From a virus, in IMG/VR virus record IMGVR_UViG_3300047557_002986, positions 1-60,782 of that record: a DNA stretch of 60,782 nucleotides; one strand, written 5' to 3'. Made by a program: the position numbers and the translations under genes. Below are positions 58,568 through 60,782 of the stretch, piece by piece. Each line of letters begins with the position of its first letter. Positions within the stretch are counted from its first letter, which is position 1. Under the pieces are notes generated by a model. It was not told the DNA's origin. It searched no databases and saw only the letters and a program-made list of their open reading frames with translations.

Positions 58568-59344
58568 TTAAAATCTAGGTAAAGATGCTGAAATGAAGTG
58601 CCCTTGTGCTTTAATACCGTGCAATTCAATCATTTTTCGGTGAACTAATTCTGGACACCAGGATCCTTCGTTAGTTTCTATGCACATATTTATGAGATGG
58701 TCATAAACCGAAAAACAACTATTAAATATATCCATCACATAAGAATTTCCAAAATTTATCCAATCACATATCAAACCAGGAGTTACAGACTCTTGATTAT
58801 TAATGTCAGTGTAATGAACAAAGTTTGAATCATAGGTTTCTAGTCTTAATGCATTATGCAACTGAATATCTGTTCTTGTTCTAATTACCCAATCATACTT
58901 AAAATCATGAGTATATTCATATTTTCTTTTTAAATTATTTGCCTTATTCAAACTATAAAAATATGATATCTGATTTGATTTAATCAAATTTGAAAACCCT
59001 TCGGTTCCATTTTTCATATTTTCAGGAGCATTTGGTGTAGGCCAATTCACATACTTTTTTAAACTAGGTTCAAAGTTTAAATTTTTATTTCTAAAAAGAA
59101 TACTTTCTTCAACTTCAATTAATTTTGGTCTATAAAGTTCTTTGAAATATTCTACAGCATTTTGATCAATTGTTTGAGAAGTCCAATTACCTTCAACTTT
59201 ATATGGATTTTTAGTTAGATTTTCATCAAACCATAAATGTGCAAAAATATCAACATCATATTGATTGATAATATTTTGATGCAGATATGGAAAAGATTCT
59301 CTTACAAATCTGGGTTGACCAGATAAAATTAATGCTACTTTCAT
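58568..59344 (-). CDS. Putative glycosyltransferase of the CGQPR-type family
   Basis: 258 residues: MKVALILSGQPRFVRESFPY, DVDIFAHLWFDEN, YSLNKANNLKRKYEYTHDFK, YDWVIRTRTDIQLHNALRLE, and WCPELVHRKMIELHG. A paralogue of the genes at 53436 and 59350. Substrate unknown. Confidence 0.6.
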   Translation of the reverse strand: MKVALILSGQPRFVRESFPYLHQNIINQYDVDIFAHLWFDENLTKNPYKVEGNWTSQTIDQNAVEYFKELYRPKLIEVEESILFRNKNLNFEPSLKKYVNWPTPNAPENMKNGTEGFSNLIKSNQISYFYSLNKANNLKRKYEYTHDFKYDWVIRTRTDIQLHNALRLETYDSNFVHYTDINNQESVTPGLICDWINFGNSYVMDIFNSCFSVYDHLINMCIETNEGSWCPELVHRKMIELHGIKAQGHFISASLPRF

Positions 59345-59349
59345 ACAGT

Positions 59350-60060
59350 TTATTCAGAGTAAAATTTAAATGGTAATTGAATATTAAATTCGTCAATTTT
59401 CATATTATATGGAATACCCAATTCTTCTACTAAAGAATGCATTGCAACTATTCCGTCTTTATAATGGTGTTCAATATTAGAAAGTTCTTTAAAAAAGTTT
59501 AATTGATTTCGCGGACAGATAAAAAACCAATCGCAAAATTTCCTATCCCAACCAGCAATATATCCATTTTGATTTACAATACAATCGCTATCAAAATTTT
59601 TAAGTTCTAACTTCTTTTCAAAAATCAAATCAGATCTAATCCTGATAAAGTATTCATAATCTTCCAAATTATCAATTAAATTAATACAATCAACTATTCC
59701 CTGATATTGACACTTACTTCTATAAAATTGATCTCTACTCTGTTCAATCGTTAAATTCATTCCAGGATATAACGATAGTCCATTGTAATTTGATACGTCA
59801 AAATTATATGGTTTAATTACATTTATTTTTTTTAGATTAAATGGAGTATATACTTCAATAAAATCTTCTAATTCATTTGATTCGAATGTTTTATCAAAAC
59901 AATGATGGATTTTTTTATTTTTCCAATCATCAGTCCATTGAAAGTGTGCATATATGTCATAATCACCCAGTCCTTTTAATAAATTTTCAGATATCCCAGG
60001 AAATGTTTTTTTGACAAATCTAGGATATCCAGAAAAACATACAGCAAATTTTTTTTTCAT
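59350..60060 (-). CDS. Putative glycosyltransferase of the CGQPR-type family
   Basis: 236 residues from the ATG at 60060, which overlaps the upstream TGA: MKKKFAVCFSGYPRFVKKTF, DYDIYAHFQWTDDW, FYRSKCQYQGIVDCINLIDN and YFIRIRSDLIFEKKLELKNF. Third member of the family. The longer frame to 60081 lies in the methyltransferase gene. Confidence 0.6.
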   Translation of the reverse strand: MKKKFAVCFSGYPRFVKKTFPGISENLLKGLGDYDIYAHFQWTDDWKNKKIHHCFDKTFESNELEDFIEVYTPFNLKKINVIKPYNFDVSNYNGLSLYPGMNLTIEQSRDQFYRSKCQYQGIVDCINLIDNLEDYEYFIRIRSDLIFEKKLELKNFDSDCIVNQNGYIAGWDRKFCDWFFICPRNQLNFFKELSNIEHHYKDGIVAMHSLVEELGIPYNMKIDEFNIQLPFKFYSE

Positions 60061-60734
60061 AACTTTATGAAGTCCAAGCACACTACTGAAAGTTTTTGAC
60101 CATTATATACAATATAACAATCTGTATTTTCATATTCTTTTTTGTACTCACCATTTAGAGCAAATCCATTTTTTTCAACATATTCAATAATTTTGGATGG
60201 TGAAATAAATTCACCATTTGTATTACTAACATTACAATCTGTTGAAACTATAAAGTGCCCATTCTTTTTCAAAGGTCTGTGAATTTTTTGAGAAACTCTT
60301 TCCCATTGATTTAAATCATGAACTTTGTTTGTAAATGATTCGTGATTAAAATGAGTAACTGAGCAGACATCAGAAAAAATATCTACGCTATTGTCTTCCA
60401 GTTTATCAAGTTCTACAAAAATATCTCCAGTAATTAGTTTAGAAAGTGCATTTGTTCCAAGTTGAGAAAAGTACTTATACCCCTCCAGATCAATAGCAGT
60501 TACATCATGTCCCATTTTTTGTGCTAAGTGTGGAAAGGCTCCAGCAGCAGATCCTATGTCTACGATTTTTTGTGGTTTATCAAATTGCTTTACTATTTCA
60601 AGTAAACTTACAACTTTACAAACATGAGTACTGTGTTCCCATTGATGCTGAGGTGGAAAACAATTCCACTGATTTTCTAATAGAATTTTATTAAAAATCT
60701 CAAAATCCTGTAAATTAAAAACTTTATTATACAT
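60057..60734 (-). CDS. Class I SAM-dependent methyltransferase
   Basis: 225 residues. The SAM site is KIVDIGSAAGAFPHLAQKMG, with VTAIDLEGYKYFS next and DIFSDVCSVTHFNHESF as motif IV region. A later GHFIVSTDCN fits the sixth strand. It is the most upstream gene of the glycan operon in this window. The 48 bases beyond its start hold no clear promoter. Confidence 0.75.
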   Translation of the reverse strand: MYNKVFNLQDFEIFNKILLENQWNCFPPQHQWEHSTHVCKVVSLLEIVKQFDKPQKIVDIGSAAGAFPHLAQKMGHDVTAIDLEGYKYFSQLGTNALSKLITGDIFVELDKLEDNSVDIFSDVCSVTHFNHESFTNKVHDLNQWERVSQKIHRPLKKNGHFIVSTDCNVSNTNGEFISPSKIIEYVEKNGFALNGEYKKEYENTDCYIVYNGQKLSVVCLDFIKL

Positions 60735-60782
60735 TTTTTTATTTTAATGAATCATATCAATTGTTTTCAAAAAAACATTTAT

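Noticed and set aside
1-60782. tRNA genes, integrase or attachment sites
   Set aside because: No cloverleaf, integrase-like protein or attachment repeat was noticed on reading; a dedicated tRNA scan was not possible.

Overview
This window is part of the genome of a T4-like cyanophage (a cyanomyovirus that infects Synechococcus or Prochlorococcus). The evidence is T4-type baseplate and head genes (gp26, gp54, gp4, gp48, gp53), the replication and late-transcription set gp32-gp59-gp33, and cyanophage host-derived genes: psbA, psbD, two hli genes, phoH and thyX. Promoters are of two kinds: sigma-70 types (TTGACN, 17-18 bp, TATAAT-like) and T4-type late promoters (TATAAATA or NATAAATA). The DNA is AT-rich and genes overlap in TGATG/TAATG/ATGA chains. 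Nearly all genes lie on the minus strand; only 1.75-5.58 kb reads plus.

Layout. 0-5.6 kb: baseplate and head-completion genes, invaded by two homing-endonuclease genes around gp4. 5.6-13.8 kb: a broken Mom/GNAT-like gene, gp32 split by a group I intron that carries an endonuclease, DUF1825, gp59, gp33, a RecB-like exonuclease, phoH, a GIY-YIG homing gene, thyX, and several tiny coupled ORFs. 13.8-21.8 kb: another GIY-YIG gene, conserved small proteins, glutaredoxin and a first glycosyltransferase block. 21.8-42.7 kb: five large fibre/adhesin genes. Two end in S74-type chaperone domains. The other three carry 7, 14 and 77 copies of a sialidase-like (Asp-box-like) blade. 42.7-49.2 kb: the photosynthesis block (psbD; psbA with two group I introns; hli; LOG-family protein; small membrane proteins). 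49.2-60.8 kb: a second glycan block with glycosyltransferases of families 25, 6, 11 and 4, methyltransferases, a GDPD-like protein, a cupin, a nucleotidyltransferase and a RuBisCO-like protein.

The most striking observation is the architecture of the 3589-residue protein at 21837-32606. Its 77 blades can be parsed without remainder into 11 seven-bladed beta-propellers. Eight of these are inserted inside blades of other propellers, to a depth of four, like balanced brackets. The neighbouring paralogues have one and two propellers of exactly seven blades. A second theme is homing-gene control: all six mobile endonuclease genes of the GIY-YIG/NUMOD, HNH-intron and PD-(D/E)XK-intron kinds have an exact TATAAATA just upstream. 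In four of them it lies inside a perfect inverted repeat, a logic like that known for T4 I-TevI. A third is the RuBisCO-like gene embedded in a phage glycan operon. No database search was possible, so novelty is not established.
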